This document shows, in pieces, positions 10,668 through 24,216 of a stretch of 64,000 nt of DNA. The position numbers and the translations under genes are program-made. The number at the start of each line of letters is the position of its first letter. Position 1 is the first letter of the stretch. The stretch comes from Hemerocallis citrina (taxonomy: Eukaryota > Streptophyta > Magnoliopsida > Asparagales > Asphodelaceae), in contig CM030362.1 in NCBI GenBank assembly GCA_017893485.1, positions 34,665,565-34,729,564 of the forward strand. The letters run 5' to 3'. The notes under the pieces were generated by a model. The model was not told the DNA's origin. It saw only the letters and a program-made list of their open reading frames with translations, and ran no database searches.

Positions 10668-10722
<55 letters not shown>
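10668..10722. repeat. (TA)n microsatellite
   Basis: Perfect TA repeat ending where the hairpin-array element begins (GGGATATGCTCAG at 10723). Confidence 0.97.
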
Positions 10723-11492
<770 letters not shown>

Positions 11493-11740
11493 TATTAAGA
11501 GCTGGGAAGCTGAGATTCTTATCGAGAGCTGAGAGTCCCAACCGTTCGATTGCGATCCGATGGTCAAGATTCGATCCGACTATCAATTGTTATGTTGAAG
11601 GGCAAAATAGTCATTTCCCAGCTTCTTTCTTTCTCAGTCAAACGCTATTCTTTCCCGTTCTCTCTCAGCTTCTTTCTTTCTCAATCGAACGCTACTTTCT
11701 CCCGTTCTCTCTCTCTTTGACGAATCCAAAAAAAGCTCAG

Positions 11741-12026
11741 GGTTTCTGATTTTGGTCATTTCTCATCTCTCCCGTTCACTCCCTCTCTTCGACGCGTCGC
11801 CCATCTCCATTTCCTGAGCGATTCGAAGCTAGGATTTCTGATTTTGGTCATTTCTCATCTCTCCCGTTCTCTCCCTCTCTTCGACGCGTTGCCCATCTCC
11901 ATTTCCTGAGCGATTCGATCCTAGGGTTTCTGATTTTGGTCATTTCTCATCTCTCCCGTTCTCTCCCTCTCTTCGACGTGTCGCCCATCTCCATTTCCTG
12001 AGCGATTCGAAGCTAGGGTTTCTGAT
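11741..12026. repeat. 92-bp tandem repeat in the left arm
   Basis: The phrase GGTTTCTGATTTTGGTC starts at 11741, about 11833, 11925 and 12017, an exact 92-bp period. Each unit carries CTCCATTTCCTGAGCGATTC. The matching reverse-complement array is at about 17280-17575 in the right arm. Confidence 0.9.
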
Positions 12027-12625
12027 TTTGGTCCATTTTAATGGGAAATGGAGTGTATAATTTTGGTAAACATTTCTGAGCTTTCTTCTCCTCCTTTCAC
12101 CCGATCGAAACCCTAACTCCACTTTTCTTCTCCTCCCTGACATCTTCGTTCAGGTATGAATTTGGTAAATATTTTTTTTCCCAATTTTTTTTTCCAATTC
12201 CGTTATTGTGTAAATTAATTGCTATGCTTTGAAAATTGTTATATGTTTTCCATTCACTTGTTCAAACTCTTTATTGTTAATTAATTTGTCAGGTAATATT
12301 TGCATGTCAAGAATAGTGTGTGGAACAAGATGATCAGCTACAATATGTCAGGGAAGTATTCGATTCCCCAAATAGTCTGTTATATTCATGTGATTGTGAG
12401 TTTGCTTCCTCGTTGGATAACTTGGATTCTAGTTTTACAAGTGATGATGAGATGGATTATGTTTATGATGTTGCACACTATGAATCATTTATTTAATGAT
12501 TTGTAGGAGTGACTAGTGATGAATTAATCTTATCTGAGCTTTATTTTTCCTCATTGGTTATAAGTGATGATGAGATGGATTATGTTTCTGAAGTTGCACA
12601 CTATGATTTAATGATTAATAGGAGT

Positions 12626-12790
12626 GAGTCTATTATGAGATGGTGAGCTGAGATTCTTATCGTGAGCTGAGATTCTCAGCCGTTCGATTGCGATCCGATG
12701 GTCAAGATTTCATCCGACCATCAACTGATATGTTGAAGGGCAAAATAGTCATTTCTCAGCTTCTTTCTTTCTTAAATTCATATATATATA
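12626..12790. mobile_element. Extra internal copy of the element's terminal sequence
   Basis: GAGTCTATTATGAGATGGTGAGCTGAGATTCTTATC and the following text repeat the outer terminus at 11489-11640, in the same orientation, inside the 6.3-kb element. It stops at a short TA repeat. It suggests a nested related element or an internal duplication. A matching CAGCTTCTTTCTTTCTCAG fragment lies at 16374-16392. Confidence 0.7.
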
Positions 12791-15700
12791 TAGACTAACT
12801 CATACAGAGTTAGTCTATTATGAGATGGACTTATTTAGGGCTTGTAGCTATTTAGTTGAAAAATTAAGAACCTGAGATGATGTGGATTTGGGTGTTACGG
12901 TTGTGTTCGATTACTTGAAGTTATGAAACTTGATGGAAGCCGAGCTCCGAGAAGAGGGGTTTGGTGTTTGTTATGAAGTTTGGGTTTTGGTGGGTTTTGA
13001 GTATGGTGTATACTGCTTATCGAGGTTGGAGAGATCGGAACGATATTTACAAACTGGGAAGAAGGGTTTAGGATGTTTTTTAAAACTATTTGAAATTCGA
13101 GTTTCATGGTTGCAAGTGGTTTCGATGGTTCTTATGTAGCCAAACATAGCTTGTATCTAAAACAATGCATTTAAATTTGTAGAAACTGCCTTTTGTTGTG
13201 TGTGTTGGTATAGGCGATGATGACAAGCACTACTTTGATTTATTATGCCGCCACCCCCCCCCCCCCCCCCCCCCCAATCCAAATTTCTGATTGAGTCTTG
13301 GTTATGTTGTATATTGGCTGATTGAGTGGTTTTTTATGTTGTTTACGAGCTGTTTGAGGGATGTTTAAGTTGTATCTTGGCTGATTAAGAAGTTTTTAAT
13401 ATTATTTATGAGCATTCTAAGTTGGAATTTCGGGGGGGGGGGGGGGGGGTGAATCTAGTTGGCATGGCATAATAATGCAGTCCTAAAGAAATAAGTATGC
13501 TTCATTTGAACAAACAGTGAAATAGAAGTGTGTTCTGAGCCTACAACTACTTCAATTTATAGGCACAGGTTAACATTCCAACCCATTTACAGGCCCATCT
13601 TACTTCCTCTTGGTTTATCTTGCTGTTTATACATTTTTTTAGAATCTTTTTTTCCTTTCATTCTTCGTTATGGAAATATTTGCACCATTATGATGCTGCT
13701 CCTTCTTTATGATGTCTGTATATCTACTGACTGATTTGTGTCTTTTAATACTTGTAGCAGGCTGATGTACTGGACCTGTCAATTTGAAGCTTCCTGTGTA
13801 TATGCTTTCAAACCATAATAAGAAAGTTGTCATTTTGTCAACGTATATTTTCTCATTTCAATTGAATTTTATTGTTGTTTATGCATCTTTTATGCATCTC
13901 TTATTGTTGTTCTAAGCCTAAAAGCTTTTGTTGTTTTTATTCTGAGCCTACAAGTGTTAAGAAAAACCGAAAGAAAGAAGTTGATCAACACAACATCTTC
14001 TTTGAGGTATATTGAAATGTGGTTATGCAGTGGCTTAAATTTTATCTTGTTTTTTAGCTTGTTTCTCATCATGCAAAGTAAGAAATGTATCGATAACTTT
14101 ATGTATGAAATGTATCTATAACTCTATGTAACTTTATGTATGAAATGTTACTGAGTTCAAAATTTTGAATATTTGTATGACTTAATGGAGTACCCAACAA
14201 TAGATGATTGGTTGGAACTGCATAATTGCTCAATTTTTATGGTAATTTGATTATGCATCTTTTATGAGAGCTTGAAGTTATGTGCGCACTTTGTTATTAG
14301 TTGATGAATCTACAAAATTTCAAGGTCATCGCGTCATTGCAGAACCCCAAGGTAAAGCCCGGACCTTCAACTCGAAGAAGAACCTTGACTTAAATCCTAC
14401 AATTAAGAAACAAACAAACAAACAAACAAAAAGTATAAATAAATCAGAAATGACTGAATTAGACTAAGAAGAAATTTAAAATTTGAAACCACTCAAGTAT
14501 CAGCATTAGCATGCGAAATAATGCAATGGCTCAGCAAGTTGGGTTCAGAAAAAATTCGAGTTCTCTCAGTTCATTAAAGAGCTCAACTGTGAGTAAAATC
14601 TATGAGGACTGTGTTCAGTATGGTTTACTTAGAAAATTTTTGGCAAGTTCAAAAGGAAACCTTAGTAGCCAGCTAATTCAATGCTGAACTTATCATGCAC
14701 AGAACTCTATCTGTTTGTGTGGTCTAAATGTTGATGTTCAAGTTCTACATAAATTCAAGTATTCCCACAGCACAATATGCTTGAATCGATGATGATAATA
14801 TATCAACCTTCTAGTATGTGAACCATCCAGTAGAGAAGACCACATTAAATACCAGCAGCGTAAAAGTATTTCTTCATACATAAAAATAACGAAGGTAGTA
14901 CATAATAGAAAAACTTGAAGGGGTCTAGTGCAGCAAACAGAAACAAAGTAACTACAGCAATTGATTAGTACAAACCAAATTTTACAAAATCAAGTATTAC
15001 AAAATGTTTCTGTTACAACCAGCAAGCTTACTTCTTTTACTTCCACAAAAGACAAAATACAAATTTGCAAGCTTACTTCTTCTTACTACTTCAACACCAC
15101 CACCACCATTACCACCACTACAAAATACAAAACACCATCACAACCACCACCACCACACCATCCCAGGCCAAAAAGCTTAATCCATCACTAATAAACAAAT
15201 GCTAATTACCCCTTAATTTGTTGAAGTTGCACTAAATTAGCTCAAAATTAAAGGTGCACTAATTTCTTTATTTTTATGTACAACCACAGAAGAAAGCACA
15301 GGTTAACAATTGAATTTTATGAGATTGCACAGAGAAATTGAAGCTGTTCCCGTGGATCTTTAGCACTCACAACCATGCTCTTACCTTCTTCTCAGAAACC
15401 TGGCAACCATCATGAGGAGAAAATAAACAACAACATATATACCAAAAAATAAAGAAGCAAGTACATAAAAATATGTATTATAAAGAATTGCAGGTACACT
15501 TTTGACTTGGAGATAAAACCACATACCACTCAGCTGTTCCTTAAGAGTGTTTGATGAACATGATAAAGCTGAAAATCTTAAATCAAAGGGTATCATAAAA
15601 TTCAGGATAGACAGGGTTTTGAACAACAACAACAAAATTCAGCAAAAATATCTGTAGGCTCAGAACAACAACAACAACAACAAACTTTTGTAGGCTCACA

Positions 15701-16370
15701 AAAAAACCTGTAGGCTCAGAACAACAACAAGAGCAAAAAAATCTGTAGGCTCAGAACAACACCACCAAAAAAATGTGTAAGCTCAGAACAACAATAACTT
15801 GTAGGACCCAACACAAGTGCTACAAATATTTCCAATAAATCAAGTATAAGTAAGTCAAATGCAGAAATTTGAGTTTGTCACTAGGGTTGCTTTATTAAGC
15901 CATGCCTACTAGTTCCAACCACTTTTTTTTTGCATCTCCACCTTTTCCAAGTCAATCACTTTAACAACAACAATGATAAATTTCAAAATATACATGAATA
16001 TGTATACCAATAGCCGAAAACAGAATCTGAACATGAAGCTGAAATGACTTGCCCACTAACTTGGTAGGAGGGTGCAAAAAAATAAAATCATTTTACTTGT
16101 CTTATACAAACTTTTCAACACTGCCTACACACTCCAAAAAGAAAAAAATCATGAATAAACAAAATCATGCATAAACTTTTCATTACTGCCTACTAACTGA
16201 AGAAAATAACACAAAGGAAAAATTCCAACAGACTACATTCTAGAGCTACAAGGCCAATACCAGGTAGTTAGAAACTATTATAACCCTTCACTTCATATCT
16301 AATAGTTAACTAATTAATATCATGTAGTTAGAAACTATTATAACCCTTCACTTCATATCATGTAGTCATT
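12791..16370. other. Interior of the 6.3-kb element, no gene recognised
   Basis: Mostly AT-rich, with no frame longer than about 84 codons and none recognisable. It contains a C22 run (13254-13275), a G18 run (13432-13449) and a CAA-rich imperfect repeat near 15640-15800. Confidence 0.6.
15650..15805. repeat. Imperfect repeat of CTGTAGGCTCAGAACAACA
   Basis: Five or so degenerate copies of a TGTAGGCTCAGAACAAC phrase spaced about 20-40 bp. A related inverted phrase occurs at 13908-13960, consistent with the element's inverted-repeat architecture reaching into the interior. Confidence 0.7.
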
Positions 16371-17823
16371 TCTCAGCTTCTTTCTTTCTCAGATTCAGCT
16401 ACTCTCTCTCGTTCTCTCTCTCTTTAATGAATCCGAAAATTGATGCTACTACAAATCTCCATTTCCTGATAGGATTGAATAAGGGAAAATATAACATGAA
16501 AGCAAAATTCCATTTCATGATGTAAAGAGCCAAATTGCTTCTACTGCATAATTGCTGCAACTGAAAAATTCCATTCCACTGTATGACATGTTCAAAATCT
16601 ATGTCATCAGTCATCATTATCTGAATTTAGCAACATTCAGTGAAGTGACAATCGAAAAGCTCAGATTAGATTATTTCATCACTAGTCAGCCATATTAATC
16701 ATTAAATCATAGTGTGCAACTTCAGAAACATAATCCATCTCATCATCACTTATAACCAATAAGAAAAAATAAAGCTCAGACAGGATTAATTCATCACTAG
16801 TCACTCCTACAAATCATTAAATAAATGGTTCATAGTGTGCAACTTCATAAACATAATCTATCTTATCATCACTTGTAAAACTAGAATCCAAGTTATCCAA
16901 CGAGGAAGCAAACTCACAATCACATGAATATAACAGACTATTTGGGGAATCGAATACTTCCCTGACATATTGTAGCTGATCATCTTGTTCCACACACTAT
17001 TCTTGAGATGCAAACATAACCTAAAAAATTAATTAACAATAAAAAGTTTGAACAAGTGAATGGAAAACATATAACAATTTTCAAAGCATAGCAATTAATT
17101 TACACAATAACGGAATTGAAAAAAAATTGGGAAAAAAAAATATTTACCAAATTCATACCTGAACGAATATGTCGGGGAGGAGAAGAAAGGTGGAGTTAGG
17201 GTTTCGATCGGGTGAAAGGAGGAGAAGAAAGCTCAGAAATGTTTACCAAAATCATACACTCCATTTCCCATTAAAATGGATCAAAATCAGAAACCCTAGC
17301 TTCGAATTGCTCAGGAAATGGAGATGGGCGACGCGTCGAAGAGAGGGAGAGAACGGGAGAGATGAGAAATGACCAAAATCAGAAACCCTATGATCGAATC
17401 GCTCAGGAAATGGAGATAGGCGACGCGTCGAAGAGAGGGAGAGAACGGGAGAGACGAGAAATTATCAAAATCAGAAATCCTAGCTTCGAATCGCTCAGGA
17501 AATGGAGATGGGCGACGCGTCGAAGAGAGGGAGTGAACGGGAGAGATGAGAAATGACCAAAATCAGAAACCTTGAGCTTTTTTTAGATTCGTCAGAGAGA
17601 AAGAGAACGGGAGAGAGTAGCGTTCGATTGAGAAAGAAAGAAGCCGAGAGAGAACGGGAGAGAGTAGCGTTCGATTGAGAAAGAAAGAAGCTAAGAAATG
17701 ACTATTTTGCCTTTCAACATATCAGTTGATAGTCGGATCAAATCTTGACCATCGGATCGCAATCGAACGATTGGGACTCTCAACTCTCGATAAGAATCTC
17801 AGCTTCCCAGCTCTTAATAGACT

Positions 17824-17883
<60 letters not shown>
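17824..17883. repeat. (TA)n microsatellite
   Basis: TA repeat bridging the right end of the 6.3-kb element and the next small MITE. Confidence 0.95.
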
Positions 17884-17885
<2 letters not shown>

Positions 17886-18054
17886 GAAAAAAGGGTATGA
17901 GCAACTTGCTCATTTAGTAAATGAGCAATTGATGATGTGGCATACATGTGATTGGAAAATCCTTAAAGGGTTAGTTGTCCAATGTATCACATGCATGCCA
18001 CATAATCAATTGCTCATTTACTAAATGAGCAAGTTGCTCATATCCCTTTTACCC
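17884..18054. mobile_element. 171-bp foldback MITE
   Basis: The left arm GGTATGAGCAACTTGCTCAT is matched by its reverse complement at the right end. Pairing extends about 60 bp, including TTTAGTAAATGAGCAATTGAT. The middle contains a further imperfect palindrome around ATGTGATTGGAAAATCC. Both flanks are TA-rich. It is non-coding. Confidence 0.88.
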
Positions 18055-18065
18055 TATATATATAT

Positions 18066-18652
18066 AATAATAAATTACAAAAAAAGCTATCAAGTGGCTC
18101 TCATTCAATCTCCCCTAAAACTAATGGTCTAGATTGATTATCCCAAAACATATTTTTCCGCCCAAAATTTCAAACCCCAAAATTAAATTTTTCCCTCCAA
18201 AACAAAAAAACTCATTACTTTATTACTATCTCTCTCTTCTCTCTTCGTTCTTCTCCCTTCACTTTTTCATATTTCTCTCTCTCTCTCTCTCTCTCCCATT
18301 CTTTCTTTATTTACTTAAAAATTTAGATTTTAAGATTTCAGGTTTGTAAAATTTTCAGAATTTTTATGTTTTTTTATTGCACATATTATATTGAAAATAT
18401 TAAATATCTCTTCAACAGTTAAATTTCATCATTTTTCATCCTTAAAGTTCTAAGAAGTTTGATTTTACACCCTCATTTATAATTATTTTTCAACACATAC
18501 TAATAGAAACATGGACTTTTATTTACAACTAATTATTGTCGTACTATTCAAACTTGAACTACATAATTGTTGTTTTAATGTTTACAGGGCTTTTCATGTG
18601 TTGTATCGTTCCGAAGACGTGTCGTAGGCACGTGCCCACGGGCAAATCTAGT
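18066..18652 (+). mobile_element. Helitron-like non-autonomous element, copy B
   Basis: Diverged inverted copy of 1448-1892. The right end reads GTGCCCACGGGCAAATCTAG followed by T. A TGCCC/GGGCA stem a few bases before a CTAG terminus followed by T resembles the CTRR-T end of Helitrons. The left end lacks an obvious TC start, so the 5' boundary is uncertain. No coding capacity is seen. Confidence 0.5.
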
Positions 18653-18659
18653 ATATATA

Positions 18660-19148
18660 TAAGGAGTGATCCAATGAGATACATCTTGAAATGAGATAAT
18701 GAGATACATCAATTATGACCATTAGATATGAGAGAATTGAAATGAATGGCTCTCATTTATTTGGATTAATTAATTGAGAACCTGGTTTTTTTCCTACATA
18801 TATCTGTTATAAAAAAAACCAGAAAAAAAAAATCAAATCAAATTTGAATTACTGGACTAATGATTCTTTGAAACAACCTTACTATACTAGGATAATTTGA
18901 AAAAAAAAATCAACCTTACCACGGGAAACAGTGGACTAATGAGACCACGTGAAAAAGACATCAAGTTGGGAGTAGAGACAACAAGACGCCTTTTGTGACT
19001 ATACCTGGGTAATTGTCAAAGCTACCAGTATTAATTCTCCTAAAAAAGGAAAGCAACTCAAGTTTTAGATTGTCGCAGTAAACTAGAGGGGCTCATTTGC
19101 TAAAGAAAACCACCATGTTCAATTTTTGAAGAGTATTAAATAAGTATG
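18660..19148. mobile_element. Left part of an older inverted-repeat element
   Basis: A segment at about 18725-18815, containing CTCATTTATTTGGATTAATT and AATTGAGAACCTGGTTTTTT, is the reverse complement of about 33832-33930. The two lie on either side of the Tat retrotransposon, so they look like the ends of one host element split by it. The rest of this side (18830-19148) has no gene. Confidence 0.6.
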
Positions 19149-19153
19149 AGTGT

Positions 19154-19667
19154 TGATGCAGTTTGTTTTTGGGGGTGGCTGTACCAGGTGTGAGTTCTTC
19201 TTAATTTGTATTTTTGCGGAAGCTTCGGTACTGATGGTATGCCCAACCCTCAGCTGAGGGAACGACTCGGGAGTAGGCGACAGTGAGGTGGAGGTAGGAT
19301 GCTCGGCTCGGATCTAGAGGCTTGGCTCGGATCTAGAAGCTCAGATCCGGAAGTCTTGTGTACCTACACTCGGCCTAAGAACACCGGGGTTGATCCCGGT
19401 GGCAGGCCCTTCGACGGTCCAGTCATTCACTGAAGAGTAACAGTAACTAGGGTTTTTAGAGGGGAGAGATTGATTACCTGTTGAAGGGGTAGAGGGCATG
19501 GTATTTATAGACAGTGCTAACCGGGTCTGGACCCGGTTGCCCGTGGGCCTGACGTGGCAGAAGCCCAGGAGGTTTAGGGCTGACCTGGCAGATCTGATGA
19601 TCGGGGGTGAACGGCTTTTGAGGGGATCCTGTGGCCCAGGAGGGGCCACATCATCTGACCCATATCA
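19154..19667 (-). repeat. Downstream (3') LTR of the Tat-type element
   Basis: 514-bp LTR, same text as 32605-33100. It is longer mainly because of an extra GGCTCGGATCTAGA-type duplication near 19305-19345. The adjacent inner minus-strand sequence AGAAGTGGGAGGCTCC is a plausible polypurine tract. Confidence 0.92.
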
Positions 19668-19799
19668 GGAGCCTCCCACTTCTAGAGGGCTGGGTAATCC
19701 AGCCGTGTAGAAGTAGTTTTTTGCCTCTGTAGGAAGAGCGGGTTGGTGTGTACGGCGAAGAACGGGATCCGTATCTTCATGAAGAGGTCAGTAGGGTAG

Positions 19800-20400
19800 G
19801 ATGAAGGGGATCCCCTTTTGGAGTCACGAGGGGTGTCGGGTGCAAAAGCATCGGAGCTCGGTTCACCGAGCATCGAGGGTCGGTGGACGAACCCCCTTTC
19901 TTGTTGGAAAAGCGAGGGGGTATCGAGACCTGTGGAGTAGGGGTCCTTCTTGCCGAGCGTCTAGGGTCAGTAGGAGAGCCCCTAACTGGTTGGAAAAGCA
20001 AGGGGGCGCCCAGACCCATGGAGAAAGAGATCTTCTTGCCGAGCGTCTAGGGTCAGCAAGTGAGCCCTCATTGGTTAGGGGATAATTTGGGGCTCGCGGT
20101 GACATCCGAGCATCGACCCCGAGATCACTTGGCTGAGCGTTGGGAGTCGGTAGACGATCCCCCTCACTTGTTGGAAAATCAAGGAGATGCAGGAGTCTGT
20201 ATAGTAGGGGTCCTTCTTGCCGAGCATCTAGGGTCAGCAGGCGAGCCCGCTCACTGGTTGGAAAAGCAAGGGGTGTCGAGACTCGTGGAGAAGGAGGTCT
20301 TCTTGCCGAGCGTCTGGGGGTCGGTGGGCGAACACCTCATTGGTTGGGGCATAATTTGGGGCTCGCGGTGACATCCGAGCGTCGACCCTGAAGCCTTTTG
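19800..20400. repeat. Imperfect long-unit repeats in the Tat element
   Basis: Repeated phrases such as GCCGAGCGTCTAGGGTCAG and TTGGTTGGAAAAGCAAGGG recur several times. It grades into the 56-bp array that follows. Frames through it on both strands encode only the repeat. Confidence 0.75.
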
Positions 20401-20404
20401 AGGG

Positions 20405-21480
20405 AAACTTTTTTGGGCTCGTAATGACATTCGAGCGTCGAGGTCCAATCAGTTTAGGAGAAACTTTTCGGGGCTCGCGGTGACATCCGAGCGTCGAGGT
20501 CCAAGTAGTTTAGGAGAAATTTTTTGGGGCTTGCGGTGACATTCGAGCATCGAGATTCAAGGAGTTTAGGAGAAACTTTTTGGGGCTCACAGTGTCATTC
20601 GAGCGTCGAGATCCAATCAGTTTAGGAGAAACTTTTGGGGGCTCGCGGTGACATTCGAGCATCAAGGTCCAAGCAGTTTACGAGAAATTTTTTGGGGCTC
20701 ATGGTGTCATCCGTGCGTCGAGATCCAATCAGTTTAGGAGAAACTTTTTGGGGCTCGCGGTGACATCTTGAGCGTCGACGTCCAAGCAGTTTAGGAGAAA
20801 CTTTTTGGGGATCGCGGTGACATCCGAGCGTCGAGGTCCAAGTAGTTTAGGAGAAACTTTTTGGGGCTTGCGGTGACATCCGAGCATCGAGGTCCAAGCA
20901 CTTTAGGAGAAACTTTTTGGGGCTCGCGGTGTCATTCGAGCGTCGAGGTCCAATCAGTTTAGAAGAAACTTTTTGGGGCTCGCGGTGACATCCGAGCGTC
21001 GAGGTCCAAGCAGTTTACGAGAAACTTTTTGGGGCTCGTGGTGTCATCCGAGCGTCGAGTTCCAATCAGTTTAGGAGAAACTTTTTGGGGCTCGTGGTGA
21101 CATCCGAGCGTCGCGGTCCAAGCAGTTTAGAAGAAACTTTTTGGGGCTCGCGGTGACATTCGAGTGTCGCGGTCCAAGCAGTTTAGGAGAAACTTTTTTA
21201 GGCTCGCGGTGACATTCGAGCATCGAGGTCCAAGTAGTTTAGGAGAAACTTTTTAGGCTCGCGGTGATATCCAAGCGACAAGGTCTAAGCAGTTTAGGAG
21301 AAACTTTTTGGGGCTCGCGGTGACATCCTAGCGTCGAGGTCCAAGCAGTTTAGGATAAACTTTTTGGGGCTCGCGGTGATATCCGACCGTCGAGGTCCAT
21401 GTAGTTTAGGAGAAACTTTTTGGGGCTCGCGGTGACATCCGAGCATTGACCCTGAAGCCGTTGAGAGAAACCTTTTGTAG
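20405..21480. repeat. 56-bp tandem array, about 18-19 copies
   Basis: Units begin GGGCTCGCGGTGACATCC and end TTTAGGAGAAACTTTTT. Starts at 20471, 20527, 20583 and 20639 give a 56-bp period, with small length variants later. Copies differ by point changes. The array lies between the antisense gene and the downstream LTR. Confidence 0.93.
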
Positions 21481-21682
21481 GAGGAACTTGGTTGAGTAAA
21501 GGTGAAGTACCCAAGAAGTTGACCCTGCGCACCGAGCCGCCGCGTTGGCCGACAGAGCCGAGGGTAAGAAGGTATTTTTGCACTCTAGGCTGACGTCATC
21601 AAGATCTTAGTGGCCGTTAGATCTTGATAATGAAGATCAGATGGCCAGATCTTTTTGCGGAATTCGAGGAGTCCTGCCTGTG

Positions 21683-21692
21683 CTTATAAATC
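21683..21692 (+). promoter_or_regulatory. Candidate TATA box for the antisense gene
   Basis: CTTATAAATC lies about 140 bp before the ATG at 21827. It is followed by a pyrimidine-rich CTCTTTCCCCCACCCTACTT stretch typical of plant transcription starts. It suggests plus-strand transcription independent of the LTR. Confidence 0.55.
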
Positions 21693-21826
21693 CTCTTTCC
21701 CCCACCCTACTTCTTCATTTTGCTTCCATCCTCTCCACAACAGAAATTTCCTTGCACACTGTCAGCGACCGTTTTTCGTTGACTTTTGCATTCTCCGGTG
21801 AAACAAGTTAGTATTTTTGCTTTAAA

Positions 21827-24088
21827 ATGTCACGGTCTCAGTCCGGCTCCGAGGCAGGCACTTCAGGTCGTGGCGAGGAGGAGATCCATTCATCTTCAAT
21901 ATCTTTCTCGTCGGGTGACTTGGGCCCGGTGAAGGAGGAGGTTCTATCAGTAGGAGGGTCGGATAGTGAGGGCGACATAGCTTTTATCGTAGAGCTCTTG
22001 CAATCCCGTTGGCCGGGTAAGGAGCCTACAGAGGAGGAGCATGAAGAGAGGGATCCCGAGGGAGAGGGGCTTGTGGAGGAGGAAAATGAGTCCGGGGAAG
22101 AAGGCCCAGAAGATGAGGAGCAGGTCGAGGAGGTCGATGATCAGGAGGGGTCCGAGCAAGGGACTGAAAGTGGTAGTGACCATGGCGAGGTCGGAGGGAC
22201 CGCGGAAGAGGTAGAGGAAGTAGAGACAGACCTCCCACCGTTGCCTCCCCTAGCGACCTCTTCCCCTGATAGGAAGGATCGCCCCCGAAGGAGGAAGAGG
22301 AAGTGGATACGGCCCGACAGTCCGGCCGAGAAGGACAAGTATGAGTATGGCTCCAGGTTTACGTACCCCCCTCTCTCCAACAAAAATCCAGGATCGATCA
22401 GGATGTACCCTGACGACGTGGAGGATCTTCTGGCGTATACCTCGCTGTTGAGGGACGAGGGTCGGTCCATGATCAAGATGGACAGCATGAAGTGTGCCCT
22501 GCCTAGGGACTACTTGCCCATCTTGAGGGCGGCTTATTTTATTCCTCGGGAGTTCGAGCTGCTGGTGTCGAACCCAGGAATCCACCCAACCACCACGCTC
22601 GAGTCGGGCTTCTGCATGTTCCCTGAGGACGCTTTCGTCTCGGGGTTGAGACTCCCGCTGCACCCGTTCATCAAGCGGGTGCTAAATTGGGGGGAGCTGA
22701 GCCCGATGCAATACGGCCCCAATTCTTGGAAACACTTGGTGTGTTTCATTTTGAAGTGTCAGGAGAAAGAGATTAAACCGAGGCTGACTTACTTCCGAGC
22801 CATCCTGGGAATGAGCTCGCTCGGGGACCAGGAGGGGATTTTCTATCTTTCACCCCGTCCTCACAAGAAGGTAATGCACGGACATTCGAACTCCATCATG
22901 GGGTGAAAAGAGAAGTACTTCATAGTCCGGAGTGAGAAGCCTTGGTACATCCCCACAGTTTGGAATTTCAGAAAGCCGAACCATAAGCCGCCGAAGCGAA
23001 GAGACTTGACTGAGAAGGAGTGGGCGAAGGTTGATAAGATCGTGGAGGGTCATAGCATCGGGTGGCCTCGCATCATGGAGCTACACCTCGCCCAAGCCGG
23101 ACTGAGCCCGGCCAACCCTAGTATGTTTTTATTTCCATTCTGTATTCCTTTCTGCCTTCGCGTTAACATGTTTACTTTTTTTTTGTAGAAATGTCTGCCA
23201 AGGAGCTCGACAACCAAAATGCTGTAGTAGCCCTGACGGCCAAGAAGAGGGCCAACATGGCTAAGAAGGCCGCCTCGGGGGCGGGGACCAACCATGCCGC
23301 CACTCCAAGGCCCGAGGAGTCGACCCCAAAGAGGGCGAAGAAGTACCACCACCATTCGTCAAAGTCGTCGAGGGATTTGGTGGTGAGCTCTGGCAGCAAA
23401 AGGTTGCCGAGGTCCTGAGGGGACCTCTCCCGACACTTTGCTCGACCGCCGAGCAGATGGTTGGTCGGCAGGGAATGTGGCCGTATGCCCCCGACTGGGG
23501 GGTCAAGTCAGGGGATACGCTCCTCGAGGGCCCGATTGCGGTGGAGGTGGTGGAGCATCTGGCCACCGAGCGGGATCGTATGAACCTGGTGGTGGAGACG
23601 GCAGACATGTCCTACATCATGTTCGCTCAGGCCCACCTCGCGGTAAGTCTTCCTTATGCCTTTTGGTTTAGTTTTGCGAAGAATTCTTCTAACTTGATCC
23701 TCCTCGGCCAGGCGATGCAGCATGCGCATTACTTTCACAAGTGCCTCGAGAAGGAGATCGTCATTGAGAAGAAGAACATCGAGCGCTATCACCGGGAAGC
23801 CACTCAGTTGAAGGACGAGCTGACGGCAGCAGAGACTGCCCTTGCAGTCGTCCAAGCCCAGCTGGTCTCCAACACGGAGCATCATGCGAACGAGCTGGCA
23901 CGGTTCAAGACGAGGAGGCGGTGATCTCCATGGTGGACACCCTGATCGCCTCGCAGGACGAGGCTTATAAAAAGGCCAGGGAACACATCCTGCGGATCTA
24001 TCCGAACCTTCAGATCGGGCACCTCTATTATGGGTGGCAGTTCCCCGAGCTTTCGCTGATGCCGCGCGGCGGGGAGGACGAGGAATAG
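21827..24088 (+). pseudogene. Antisense spliced gene of the Tat element (gypsy-type transposase N-terminal-like)
   Basis: The first exon opens at ATG 21827. It has an acidic Glu/Asp-rich stretch of about 150 residues, then a globular domain with RLPLHPFIKRVLN, WKHLVCFILKCQ and IFYLSPRP. That pattern matches the plant domain called putative gypsy-type transposon or Transposase_28, commonly carried antisense in Tat elements. A TGA at 22904-22906 sits where tryptophan is usual, and the frame then stays open to a GT donor at 23121. Introns are inferred at 23121-23188 and 23643-23711, both GT...AG. The frame joins correctly across the first into a Lys/Ala-rich segment. A frame change near 23400-23450 and another near 23920 interrupt the rest, which is coiled-coil-like (EKEIVIEKKNIERYHREATQ) and ends at a TAG at 24086-24088. 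The biological role of this protein class is unknown. Confidence 0.75.
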
Positions 24089-24216
24089 GGGGAAGCTCGA
24101 TTGGAGACCGGGGGAGACCAAGGTGACGAAGAGGTGCCGTCCCCCTCCTAAACAGTAGTCTAGGAATTTCCTTCTCTTTTTTATTTTGTGACATGTTGTT
24201 TTTCCCGTCTTTTTGA

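Noticed and set aside
20405..21480. CRISPR-like array of regular repeats
   Set aside because: The 56-bp units are contiguous, with no distinct spacers, and the genome is a plant.
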